Source: JBEKHT01 sp049511715
Lineage (GTDB): Bacteria > Chloroflexota > Anaerolineae > Anaerolineales > RBG-16-64-43
Length of the DNA: 64,000 bases
Direction: 5' to 3'
NCBI GenBank assembly: GCA_049511715.1
Contig: JBEKXU010000005.1
Location: forward strand, 1 to 64,000
A program made the translations under genes and the position numbers. This document shows positions 35,740 to 44,090 of this stretch, one piece after another. The notes under the pieces are model-generated. The model worked only from the letters and a program-made list of their open reading frames with translations, made no database searches and was not told the DNA's origin. Every line of letters begins with the position of its first letter. Position 1 is the stretch's first letter.

Positions 35740-37563
35740 CTATTGCGGAGCTACCAGCTTCAAGTTGATGAGTGTCTCAAGACCACCCGTCTGCCAGTAG
35801 TCACTCCAAGTAAGTGGATAGCTTGGATGGGCTGAAGTTGAGGTCGGGAAGCCCGTCCAGACTGCGGTCGAACCAATCGGCCACTGGGCCCACGCGCCAT
35901 TGTACCAAAGCGGGATCACGGGCATATCGGTCAGCATGATCGTCTGGATCTTGCTGACGGCAGCCTTCATACCCGCTGTATCAGTAGTCTGTACCCGGCC
36001 CAGGGCATCCACTGCATCGAACACGGCTTGGTTATTGTACCGTTCAAAATTGCCCTGTGTCATTTGAGCCACGATCGGGTGCCAGAACAGGTAGTTATAG
36101 GTTGTCCATGGAGTGTTGGTCAAGGGCGTATTGTTGTTCAGCGACAGTTGGAACGTGCCGCTATACATGGCTGTTTGCCAGGCTCCTTGATCAGGGGTTG
36201 CAGCCGTGACATTGATCCCTGCGGCCTGGGCGCTGGAAGCGATAACATTGATCGCAGCCATCCAATCCGTCCACCCGTTCGGGCAGGTCACTTGCAGTTT
36301 GATCGGGGACCCATCCTTATTGGTAACGAAACCGTCTGAACCTGTCTTGTACCCGGCGGCGGCGAGCATTTGCTTGGCCTTGGCCGTATCGAAATGGTAT
36401 CCCAGGCTCGCTTGCACGGCCGTATCATCGTACTGGCTCAGGGCCGGCAGGAGGCCGCCCGGGGTGGAAGCATTGACCAAGCCAGCGTAAGCGATTCTTA
36501 TGATGGAGGGAACATCAATCGCATACGCAAGCGCCTTCCTGAACGCCGGGTCATCCAGCGGCTTCATGGATAGGTTCATTACCAAGTAAGCCGTATTGGC
36601 CGCCAGCATGTAGGGGGCTTTGGGGAAATACGTACCAACATAACCATTATCCACCAACGATCCCACGCCCGGGAGGAAGTTGTTGCTCAGATCGAGATTG
36701 CCCTGGAGCACCATGCCGAGGGCAACGTTGTTGCTGGAAGTACGAATGTCGACGATATACTTGGGTGCGGGCGTGCCAAACACGCTGAGGCCCCACCACT
36801 TATCGTTCCTCACCCAAACGTTGCGGTCTTGCCCAGTCGCCAGGTACAAGTAGGCGCCAGAACCAACAGGGTTCACATTCGTGCCGTTGGCGATATCATC
36901 GGCCGTCCTGTTTTGCCAGAGGTGCTGGGGAACGATCGGGACGTTATAGAGGTTCCAGTTCCATTCCTGGTAAATCGGATTGGTGAAGGTGAATTCCACG
37001 TGAGTGGGATCGATCGCAGCAACACCGGTCAAACCCTGCTGGGTCCACAACGGGGCGATCCACAGCGCAGAATTCGTCTTACCAAGATCGAAGGTGTACA
37101 CGACGTCGTCGGCTGTCAACGGCTGCCCATCCGACCATGTGAGCCCCGTCCTAAGGGTCACGTCATACGTGGTGGGATTGGTCCATGTTCCACTTTCCGC
37201 CAGCCAGGGGATCATGTTACCGGAAAGGGGATCAAAGCCGAACAGGGTCTCGTACACAAGGCCGACTGTTCCTGTCGTGTTCGCGAGGACCCCACTGAAA
37301 GGATTCCAGCTCGATGCGGGTCCCCAGGCTGCGCCGCTGATGAAAATGGTCTGGTTGCGAGGAAGGTTCGAGGGGACCGAAGTATTCGGACCGGCAGTTG
37401 CCGCCGGGGCCGCAGTAGCCGGGGCCACAGTAGCCGCCGGAGGCATGGTTGCCGCCGGAGCCATGGTTGCTGGAGCTGCGGTCGGCGTGGCCGCCGGAGC
37501 GCAAGCGCACAGCACCATGCTGAGGGCAATGACCACAGATAAAACAGGAAGTAGTTTGCGCAT
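35740..37563 (-). CDS. Solute-binding lipoprotein, SBP_bac_5 (Opp/Dpp/Cbt) family
   Basis: 607 residues from the ATG at 37563, which follows GAGGAG. The signal ends at LCAC, so the lipidated Cys is probably Cys21. A long Ala/Pro/Thr linker (about residues 22-60, repeats of APAAT type) joins it to the binding domain, which has WNPFSGVLANTTGTVGLVYE and TWSDGQPLTADDVVYTFDL, typical of family 5. In Thermotoga and Thermofilum-like systems such proteins bind cello- or mannooligosaccharides. It lies between the LacI-type regulator and the permeases. Anchoring in the membrane outer face fits a bacterium without free periplasm, or one whose periplasm is small. Confidence 0.92.
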   Translation of the reverse strand: MRKLLPVLSVVIALSMVLCACAPAATPTAAPATMAPAATMPPAATVAPATAAPAATAGPNTSVPSNLPRNQTIFISGAAWGPASSWNPFSGVLANTTGTVGLVYETLFGFDPLSGNMIPWLAESGTWTNPTTYDVTLRTGLTWSDGQPLTADDVVYTFDLGKTNSALWIAPLWTQQGLTGVAAIDPTHVEFTFTNPIYQEWNWNLYNVPIVPQHLWQNRTADDIANGTNVNPVGSGAYLYLATGQDRNVWVRNDKWWGLSVFGTPAPKYIVDIRTSSNNVALGMVLQGNLDLSNNFLPGVGSLVDNGYVGTYFPKAPYMLAANTAYLVMNLSMKPLDDPAFRKALAYAIDVPSIIRIAYAGLVNASTPGGLLPALSQYDDTAVQASLGYHFDTAKAKQMLAAAGYKTGSDGFVTNKDGSPIKLQVTCPNGWTDWMAAINVIASSAQAAGINVTAATPDQGAWQTAMYSGTFQLSLNNNTPLTNTPWTTYNYLFWHPIVAQMTQGNFERYNNQAVFDAVDALGRVQTTDTAGMKAAVSKIQTIMLTDMPVIPLWYNGAWAQWPIGSTAVWTGFPTSTSAHPSYPLTWSDYWQTGGLETLINLKLVAPQ

Positions 37564-37735
37564 TCTAGTTCTCCTCTTTTGGAAAAAGGTTGTCTGGCAG
37601 GATTGCCAACACAAGGGTGTATCGGTCATCAGATTGTCTCTTCTGCACCTCCTTGAAAGAATGGAATCGGCAGCCATTCATCGGAGCGCGCTCGGTCAGG
37701 AGAAAGAAGAACGAGGCGGCATCGATTCCTCCGTT

Positions 37736-38761
37736 TCATTGCCGCCGAGACGCGCCGCAGGATTCGCGGATCACCAGCTCGGTGTCCAGGATAAGACGGC
37801 GGGCCGGCTTAATGCCGTTCTCGATCAGGTCGATCAGGAGTTCGACGGCTTTGATTCCGAATTGAATAACGGGCTGGCGAACGGTAGTTAGTTGAACGTC
37901 GGAAAGGGTTGCGATGGGTAGGTCGTCAAAGCCGATAAAAGCGATGTCCCCTGGAATGTGGAGGTCTGCCTCTCGCACTGCCCGCATTGCGCCGATCGCC
38001 AAGATGTCCGCGGCCGCAAAGACGGCATCCGGCCGGGCAGGCAGCAGCCGCCGCATGGCAGAATAGCCTCCCGCCTCCGAAAAATCGCTCTCCACGATGA
38101 GGGTGTCGTCGACACTCCAGTTCTGCTCTTCGAGAGCCTTGCGATAGCCCTCTTTACGATCCAGGCCAACCGTGCTTTTTGAAGTGCCGGCGATTGTTCC
38201 GATGCGTCGATACCCTTGATGGATCAAATGGAGGGTCGCATTGTATGAAGCCTTGATATTGTCGATATCAATGTAACTGATGTTGTCCGAATGAAACGGG
38301 CGGCCGGCGACGACCAGGGGGACACTGGATTTGGCCAGTCGGTGAATAATCTGTTGATCGCCGTAATGGCCAGATTGCACGATCACCCCATCCAGCAGCC
38401 CCTTCCGGGCGACGCGTGGGAAGATCTTTTCCTCGTCCTCTTTTGTGCTGACCAGAAAAAGCGCCAAAGTGTAGTCATGCTGATTGCACGCCTGCGAAAT
38501 CCCCTTTACCAAGTGGGGGTAGTAGGGATCTGTGAAAAGTTCGCTGACGCTTTGAGGCAGGACCAAGCCGATCATCCAGGAACGTTGCGAGGCGAGCGTG
38601 CGCGCCGCCGCGTTGGGATGAAACCCGGTGGTGCGGATGATCGCTAGAACACGCTTGCGGACGTCCGCCCGCACGTTCGGTTGACCGTTCACCACCCGAG
38701 AAACAGTGGAACGAGATACCCCGGCCTTCTTTGCAATGTCTTCCAGTGTGAGCTCAGGCAC
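37736..38761 (-). CDS. LacI-family regulator, CelR/CebR-like
   Basis: 341 residues. The helix-turn-helix (LEDIAKKAGVSRSTVSRVVNG) begins at residue 5 and is followed by the hinge region and a sugar-binding domain (GLVLPQSVSELFTDPYYPH ... FIGFDDLPIA). GTG at 38761 is chosen as start: an ATG further up would force the protein to include an operator-like box at 38781-38794 and a sequence unlike other LacI proteins. Two boxes almost identical to the CelR operator stand between the promoter and this start, so it should repress its own operon until cello- (or manno-) oligosaccharides bind. It is the first gene of the sugar cluster, 172 bases before the binding protein. Confidence 0.9.
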   Translation of the reverse strand: MPELTLEDIAKKAGVSRSTVSRVVNGQPNVRADVRKRVLAIIRTTGFHPNAAARTLASQRSWMIGLVLPQSVSELFTDPYYPHLVKGISQACNQHDYTLALFLVSTKEDEEKIFPRVARKGLLDGVIVQSGHYGDQQIIHRLAKSSVPLVVAGRPFHSDNISYIDIDNIKASYNATLHLIHQGYRRIGTIAGTSKSTVGLDRKEGYRKALEEQNWSVDDTLIVESDFSEAGGYSAMRRLLPARPDAVFAAADILAIGAMRAVREADLHIPGDIAFIGFDDLPIATLSDVQLTTVRQPVIQFGIKAVELLIDLIENGIKPARRLILDTELVIRESCGASRRQ

Positions 38762-38780
38762 TGCTTGCACCCGGTAAGGC

Positions 38781-38794
38781 TGGTAGCGCTCCCA
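38781..38794 (-). promoter_or_regulatory. CelR-like operator, proximal box
   Basis: TGGTAGCGCTCCCA on the plus strand, 13 of 14 positions equal to the CelR operator TGGGAGCGCTCCCA known from cellulolytic actinobacteria. It lies 20 bases before the regulator start codon. Confidence 0.75.
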
Positions 38795-38859
38795 GATGTA
38801 TCCCCCGAAATTGAGCTGGAGGGGACAGGAACATGGTTCCAATTCCTATTGTGGCAGAT

Positions 38860-38873
38860 TGGGAGCGCTCTCA
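38860..38873 (-). promoter_or_regulatory. CelR-like operator, promoter-proximal box
   Basis: TGGGAGCGCTCTCA on the plus strand, 13 of 14 positions equal to TGGGAGCGCTCCCA. It starts 12 bases downstream of the -10 box, where a bound repressor would block initiation or early elongation. Centre-to-centre distance to the second box is 79 bases, compatible with looping. Confidence 0.8.
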
Positions 38874-38885
38874 GAAATCAACCCC

Positions 38886-38913
38886 ATTATACATTCGAAA
38901 GGGGGGGAGTCAA
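38886..38913 (-). promoter_or_regulatory. Promoter of the oligosaccharide operon
   Basis: On the minus strand TTGACT (38913-38908) and a perfect TATAAT (38891-38886) with a 16-base spacer. It reads into the two CelR-like boxes and the LacI-type gene. This is the best promoter match seen in the window. Confidence 0.85.
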
Positions 38914-39549
38914 CCGCGACTTTTGCCCTGCGGTGTAATAAGACTGCTTGCAGGGGATTAGTGCGACTCGGATGCAGGCGAATCACCGCAATCCAGGTAT
39001 TGGCACTCCGCGGCAGGTCAGGCCGATTCTTCAGGATCGCACGGGTTTGTGAGACAGCCAGCGCCACGATTCGCCATCCGCCCGCACCGGCTGCGGATGG
39101 TTGAGAACGACGCACGAGCGTACTGAAATTCTCTGAATTCTGAGAATCCGACTGTACAACCCGTTCAAGCCTAGTCCACAGAATCCCCTCACATCTTCGA
39201 GACCCGCGGGGGTTGGCGGGCTTACACCGTTCCATTCGCCCCAGAAAGAATGGCAGAAGTCAGGCTGGCCGCCGGTCTCCGATTGCTTCCTGGGGTGTGG
39301 CCTGCCTTCACTCCGGTCTCTCAGGAGCTCTCTTTGAAACTCGGACGCAACCCGCGTATTGTTCCCAAGGCGCGTCGATGTCTCAATGGATGTGCTGGCG
39401 GAGACACTCTGACTTGCTGGGAAACGGCGCCCAATAGACACGATGGGCCTCACCCACCAGAGATGCCGGGCGCATTGGCCCGGCAAGATCACTTCAAGGG
39501 GGATGAAGCTGAGGAGCTGAAACGCGGAGTCTTTTCCGTTTGAATCTAG
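38914..39549. other. Gene-free stretch upstream of the sugar operon
   Basis: About 640 bases between the divergent sugar operon and the corrinoid region. Frames on both strands lack recognisable domains. If the MttB-family gene once extended upstream, its remaining sequence is no longer readable here. Confidence 0.4.
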
Positions 39550-39860
39550 CAAGGGATTGACCTCCGTACGCAAGCCTTGATGATGGACCTGGTTGGGAAA
39601 GTCGGACCCGGTGGGAGCTTCATTACAGAGGAACAATCTTCCTCGCAATGCCGGGCGGAGATCTGGGCTCCGAAAGTGATGGAGCGCAGTCCCTTCGCCA
39701 CGTGGGAGCAGATGCGGCGTCAGAGCCTGGAGGACTGCGTTCAGGGAAGGCTTCTAAAGATCCTCCGCGAGGCCGGAGTCCCCCCTAGAACCTGCCGTTT
39801 CCAGGAGAATATCGAGAGTTCGTCCAGGAAGCCAAGGCAAGGGAAGCCAGTGCGGCGTAG
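39550..39860 (+). pseudogene. Remnant: C-terminal end of an MttB-family (trimethylamine-type) methyltransferase
   Basis: The translation from 39550 (GIDLRTQALMMDLVGKVG, then PGGSFITEEQ and later CRAEIWAPKVMERSPFATW) follows the C-terminal pattern of MttB-family methyltransferases (VGPGGhFL ... H-x-R-x-E-x-W-x-P-x-L-x-D-R). A one-base loss near 39791 shifts the frame; the other frame then continues LPFPGEYREFVQEAKAREA to a stop at 39858. Upstream of 39550 a stop codon precedes and no N-terminal part is found, so some 80 % of the gene is missing. Its position just before an intact corrinoid protein gene agrees with an original mttB-mttC order. Confidence 0.65.
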
Positions 39861-40156
39861 AATGAGGCCCGCCCGGTTCGCTTCGCGGCCGGAGTGGGCG
39901 TCGGGTGGCGATCCGGAGAGGGTCGAGGCCAAGTCGGGGCGCGGAAGGGGGATGGCTTCCCGTTCTCGGGATGAATGACGGAGGGAATTACTGAGTTTTT
40001 GCGTACCGTTTTCGGGCCTCAGGGTTGCATACTCGTTCGGACCGGAGGTTGGTTGCCGAGGCGCGGAGGCCGGGGGGTCCGGCTGGCGAATTTGCTGAGG
40101 GCGTTATTTCGGGAGATCGTGAAACCCGTGGAATCTTTTTGTTCGAGGAGAGGACC

Positions 40157-40783
40157 ATGAGCATCCAGCAAATCTCAGAAGCGGTTATTTCAGGGAAAGC
40201 GTCGGTCACCCAGCAGGAAGTGAAGAATGCCCTGCAGGAGGGCCTCAAGCCCGAGAAGATTCTCAGCGAAGGTTTGATTGCGGCGATGTCGGAAGTTGGC
40301 GCTCGGTTTGAGCGCGGGGAATTCTATGTCCCGGAGATGCTCATCGCGGCGCGTGCCATGCAATCTGGCTTGGCGATCCTTCGCCCTCTGCTAACGGAGC
40401 AAGCCATGGCCATGCGGGGAAAAGTAGTGATTGGGACGGTCAAGGGTGATCTGCACGACATCGGCAAGAACTTGGTCGCGATGATGCTGGAGGGCGCCGG
40501 TTACGAAATCGTTGACCTGGGGACGGACGTGCCTCCAGAGAAATTTGCATCGGCCGTGCGCGAGCAACATCCGACCCTGGTGGGGATGTCCGCGCTCTTG
40601 ACCACGACCATGAGGAACATGAAAGAGGCCATTGAGGCCATCGAAGACATCGGGCTCCGCGGCCAAGTGAAGATCATGGTGGGCGGTGCCCCTCTCACCG
40701 AAGCCTTTGCCAAAGACATTGGGGCGGACGGATATGCTCCCGATGCGAGCCGGGCCGTGGCATTGGCGAAGTCGCTTTCCTAG
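40157..40783 (+). CDS. Corrinoid (B12-binding) methyl carrier protein
   Basis: 208 residues: a helical N-terminal domain (about 1-85) and a Rossmann B12 domain with the base-off signature DLHDIG (Asp98, His100, Gly103) and later GMSALLTTTM and VGGAPLT. This is the MttC/MtmC/MtbC-type carrier that receives a methyl group from a substrate-specific methyltransferase and passes it on. The ATG at 40157 follows GAGGAGAGG. Its presumed substrate-side partner upstream is only a remnant, whereas a pterin-side methyltransferase gene is intact downstream, so it may use a partner encoded elsewhere. Confidence 0.92.
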   Translation: MSIQQISEAVISGKASVTQQEVKNALQEGLKPEKILSEGLIAAMSEVGARFERGEFYVPEMLIAARAMQSGLAILRPLLTEQAMAMRGKVVIGTVKGDLHDIGKNLVAMMLEGAGYEIVDLGTDVPPEKFASAVREQHPTLVGMSALLTTTMRNMKEAIEAIEDIGLRGQVKIMVGGAPLTEAFAKDIGADGYAPDASRAVALAKSLS

Positions 40784-40784
40784 G

Positions 40785-41139
40785 TCCGGTGGGCTGGCGG
40801 GGCGGCTGGCCTTGGGTGGACCTCAGGATGGAGTGGACGCCATGGTCCGGGAGTACCAGCAGCGCCGCGACCTGCTGGTGACCGGACTGAACCATCTCCC
40901 TGGGGTGAGCTGCCCGCTCCCTCAGGAGGCCTTGCGCTTTCCCCAACATTCGTCGCACAGGGCTGAGTTCCGCCGACCTGGCAGACAAAAGGCTGGATGG
41001 AGGCGTCGCGCTCCTGCCGGGCTCTGGCTTCGGACCTCACGGGGAAGGGTACTTGCGCATCGTCTATGCCAACTCGCTGGGGAATATCCAGCTGGCGCTC
41101 GAACGGATGCGGCTTGTCCTGCGGAAATTGGGGGTGTAA
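40785..41139 (+). pseudogene. Remnant: C-terminal end of an aspartate-type aminotransferase
   Basis: Directly after the corrinoid stop one frame reads GLAGRLALGGPQDGVDAMV and MVREYQQRRDLLVTGLNHLP; after a single extra C near 40945 another frame continues NIRRTGLSSADLADKRLDGG, LLPGSGFGPHGEGYLRIVYA and NSLGNIQLALERMRLVL to a stop at 41137-41139. This is the C-terminal part of class I aminotransferases (PGVSC, FG-x-x-GEGYLRI-x-YAN). The N-terminal two thirds, including the PLP lysine, are absent. The corrinoid gene seems to have been placed or retained next to this broken gene by rearrangement. Confidence 0.75.
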
Positions 41140-41351
41140 GCAAGGCGCGGGGAGCGGCCCTCCGCACCTCTCCCGGGAAACAATGCCCGCAGGAAGCTTG
41201 GGGCCAGGTGTTTTTCCCAAGACCAAAGCGGGCAAAGGCAATCCGCCTGGCAAAGACCGGCGGGCTCGACCCTGATGTGAATTTCCCCGGGGTACCAAAC
41301 AATGCCTAATCGGCCGCGCACCCGAAGGCAATTAGAAGGGAGTCAGGAACC

Positions 41352-42212
41352 ATGCAAACCATTCTGAAGGGCCGCACCACTGAGGTCCACATCGACACGG
41401 GTGGGCAAGTGGTCATCATCGGCGAACGGATCAATCCGACCGGCAGAAAGAAGCTGGCCGCCGCACTGACCGCCCGGGATTTCGGGCTGGTTCGCGACTT
41501 GGCCAGGGCCCAAGTGCAGGCCGGAGCCGAGGTGCTCGACGTTAACGTGGGCATAGCCGGGGCCGATGAGGAGCGCCTCCTCCCCGAGGTGGTCAAGGAA
41601 GTTGCGTCTGTGGTTGACGTTCCCCTCTGCCTGGATACCCCCAATCCCGCCGCCCTCAAGGCGGCCCTCCAGGTGGTCCCAGGCAAGCCGCTGGTAAATT
41701 CGGTCAACGGAGAAGAGAAATCGCTGGCCTCGGTTCTGCCCCTCGTTCGGGACCGGGGCGCCGCGGTGATCGGGTTGGTCATGGACGATGGCGGCATCCC
41801 CAAGGAGGCAGCAGATCGAGCCCGGGTGGCCTCCAAGATTCTGGAACGAGCCGCGAAACTTGGCATTCCGCCAGAGGATGTAATTATTGACCCGTTGGTC
41901 CTCAGCGTGGGAGCCGACACGACCGCAGGTCTGGTCACTCTCCAAACCATTGAATTGATCCGTCAAAGGTTTGGCGTTAGCATCAACCTCGGGGCAAGCA
42001 ATGTATCCTTTGGCCTCCCGGACCGGCATACGATCAACCAAGCCTTCCTGGCCTTGGCCATTGGGCGCGGGGCCAACTGCGTCATCAGTGACCCGCTCAA
42101 GCTGACGGGAATCATCCGGGCTACCGATCTGCTGCTTTCCCACGATGAGTATGCCGCCCGATACATCGCGTACTTCCGCTCTCTCCCCAAAGAGCCTGCC
42201 CAAAGCGCCTAG
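41352..42212 (+). CDS. Pterin-dependent corrinoid methyltransferase (MtrH / AcsE-like)
   Basis: 286 residues with the pterin-binding TIM-barrel fold: IIGERINPTGRKKL near the N-terminus, GAEVLDVNVG, LCLDTPNPAAL, VNSVNGE, and the end SINLGASNVSFGLPDR. Such enzymes move a methyl group between methyltetrahydrofolate and a corrinoid protein. Together with the corrinoid gene 570 bases upstream it forms the generic half of a methylotrophic or Wood-Ljungdahl-linked pathway. An AGGAGT-like site (agggagtcagg) precedes the ATG. Direction of transfer cannot be determined. Confidence 0.9.
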   Translation: MQTILKGRTTEVHIDTGGQVVIIGERINPTGRKKLAAALTARDFGLVRDLARAQVQAGAEVLDVNVGIAGADEERLLPEVVKEVASVVDVPLCLDTPNPAALKAALQVVPGKPLVNSVNGEEKSLASVLPLVRDRGAAVIGLVMDDGGIPKEAADRARVASKILERAAKLGIPPEDVIIDPLVLSVGADTTAGLVTLQTIELIRQRFGVSINLGASNVSFGLPDRHTINQAFLALAIGRGANCVISDPLKLTGIIRATDLLLSHDEYAARYIAYFRSLPKEPAQSA

Positions 42213-42441
42213 GGTCCTCGCTGACTTGGCGGTTCTCCAAGAATGCTCATCCTCCTCGATTCCAAGATGGTCTTGAGGGTCGGCGGATCGTGTCTGGCTG
42301 TCTTGCCTGGGGGCCGGAACGGAATTGGACCGACCCAGGAAGAGAGCCCCCGATGAAAGCCCGGAGAGCCACCACCCTTTTCTCACGGCTTGGGTTCCGG
42401 CGAGGGACCCTCGAACAGGGCTGAGCGGTCTCTTTTTTGGC

Positions 42442-43878
42442 TTAGTCAGATCCGTGACTTCCGCTTGGGACAGGGGATCTTGTGGCCGGGGAAGACCTGG
42501 TGCCCTCCGAGTCATGGCCAGCATCGGCGCGCAATCGGAGGACTAGGAGCGCCGCGAGGATTGCCAGCAGACCAGCCGCCAAGGCCATACCGTCCGCCCC
42601 GCGCCAGTCGACAAAGATTCCGCCCAGGATTGCCCCCAGAAACTGCCCCAGGCCCAGAAACACCGAGTACAGCCCCATGATTGCCCCCCGATCCGCAGTG
42701 CGGGTTTCGGTAATGTCTGCCAGGTAGGCCAAGGCGGCCGGCGTGAACCCGCTCTGGATCATGATGGTGACGACCAGAAGGATCGCTAGGGGGATGACGA
42801 ACGGCGCGTGGAGCGTCGGCTGGTGGTTGAGGGCGAAGATCAACCCGCAGGATAGGATCAGCCCGCCGGTACCAATGAGCATCGCAGTGGTTTTCTTGAT
42901 TCCGGGGAACAGGACACTCCAGAGAAGGATGCCCAGCACGAAGGACAGAGCAAAACCGGCCCCGATATTGCCGGCCTGGAGACTGCTGAATTGGCCAACG
43001 AGGATCTGGTGGGCAAGATGGCCGTTGGCCGTGAGGATCCGCGCTGACAGGTTCAGCCAGATTCCCAGGACTGCGTTAATGGCAATCCAGGCGGGCGCAA
43101 ACCCGGCAACGCGAGGGCTGCTGAGGATCGCCCAATAGCGGTTCAGAGTCTGGGCGGGAGAGATGGCCGGGAGATCGGTCCTGGAGCGCGGCATGATCAG
43201 TCGGCGCAGCCCAAGCCAAAAGATGACCAGACTGATGAGGTAAATCACGGCATTGGCGGCGAAGGCCGGGCTGGTCAGCGGGATGCCCGCCACGATCGCC
43301 GCGGTCCCGAATTCCCCCCACAACCAGCCCCCCAGCGAAAGCCCGATGGCCATTCCACCGATCATGGCAATTTCGAAGAAGCCGGCGATCCGCGTGCGCA
43401 GCCGTGGAGACTGCGAGGTTGCCTCGGCAATGTACCCGAGCGTGGCGGGAACATTGCTGGCCGTCGAAAGGCCTTCCAGGAGCCGAGTGAGGATGAGGAG
43501 CCAGACCGCGGTGGTAAAAGAAGTCATCAGGACTGCCACCGCGCCGAAAAATGGGCCAAGAATAATGAACCATTTTCGGCCGAACCGATCGCTCCAGGCC
43601 CCGAACACCAGCGACCCCACGAGCTCGGCGATGAAGAAGGTGCCGATGATGATTCCCCCGACCGTGTAAGAGATCGGGTAGACATGATGGGCCCCGGCGA
43701 TGGCGCGCAGCGGATGGTTGGGGGAAAGGGCGGCCGCGCGAATCGCATTGAAATAGAACTGAATGTTCTCCCCCATGGCGCCCGCCGCCGCGCGCAGGAA
43801 GAGACTGCCGATGATGACGGCAGCCAGGGAGGGCAGGAAAGAGGGTTTTGGAGCAGGGCCGTTCCCGGACGGTTTCAT
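42442..43878 (-). CDS. Major facilitator superfamily transporter
   Basis: 478 residues, about twelve hydrophobic helices. The loop 2-3 motif GAWSDRFGRKWF (MFS motif A) and the later TRLLEGLSTASNVP are readable. A long loop between helices 1 and 2 (GENIQFYFNAIRAAALSPN) and a polar C-terminal tail of about 30 residues (AGHDSEGTRSS ...) are notable. It resembles drug/metabolite or sugar-type efflux MFS proteins; no substrate can be assigned. It is transcribed alone, convergent with the pterin methyltransferase gene. Confidence 0.88.
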   Translation of the reverse strand: MKPSGNGPAPKPSFLPSLAAVIIGSLFLRAAAGAMGENIQFYFNAIRAAALSPNHPLRAIAGAHHVYPISYTVGGIIIGTFFIAELVGSLVFGAWSDRFGRKWFIILGPFFGAVAVLMTSFTTAVWLLILTRLLEGLSTASNVPATLGYIAEATSQSPRLRTRIAGFFEIAMIGGMAIGLSLGGWLWGEFGTAAIVAGIPLTSPAFAANAVIYLISLVIFWLGLRRLIMPRSRTDLPAISPAQTLNRYWAILSSPRVAGFAPAWIAINAVLGIWLNLSARILTANGHLAHQILVGQFSSLQAGNIGAGFALSFVLGILLWSVLFPGIKKTTAMLIGTGGLILSCGLIFALNHQPTLHAPFVIPLAILLVVTIMIQSGFTPAALAYLADITETRTADRGAIMGLYSVFLGLGQFLGAILGGIFVDWRGADGMALAAGLLAILAALLVLRLRADAGHDSEGTRSSPATRSPVPSGSHGSD

Positions 43879-43901
43879 GAGAATCCCCGGACACGGAAAG
43901 G

Positions 43902-43916
43902 TTCATTGTAAATGAA
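43902..43916 (-). promoter_or_regulatory. Small palindrome upstream of the MFS gene
   Basis: TTCATT-GTA-AATGAA, a perfect 6-bp inverted repeat 24 bases before the MFS start codon. It could be an operator for a local regulator; no regulator gene is adjacent. Confidence 0.25.
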
Positions 43917-44090
43917 ACAGCCTGGTCCTGCCCAAGAGCAGGGAAAGAAAGGATCCGCCTTTTATTTCGCGCGGACGGAAATCTCAGCCCGCAGGGCGGC
44001 ATGACCCCAGGCAGGCACTTGCATTGGCCCGCCCTCGACCCTAGACTGCTCTAAGGAGGGACAGGAACCGCAATTCACACAGGGGCTGCA

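Noticed and set aside
37684..37693. GAGCGCGCTC palindrome upstream of the binding-protein gene as a third CelR box
   Set aside because: The centre is two bases longer than in the CelR operator and the flanks do not match TGGG/CCCA, so it was not listed as an operator.
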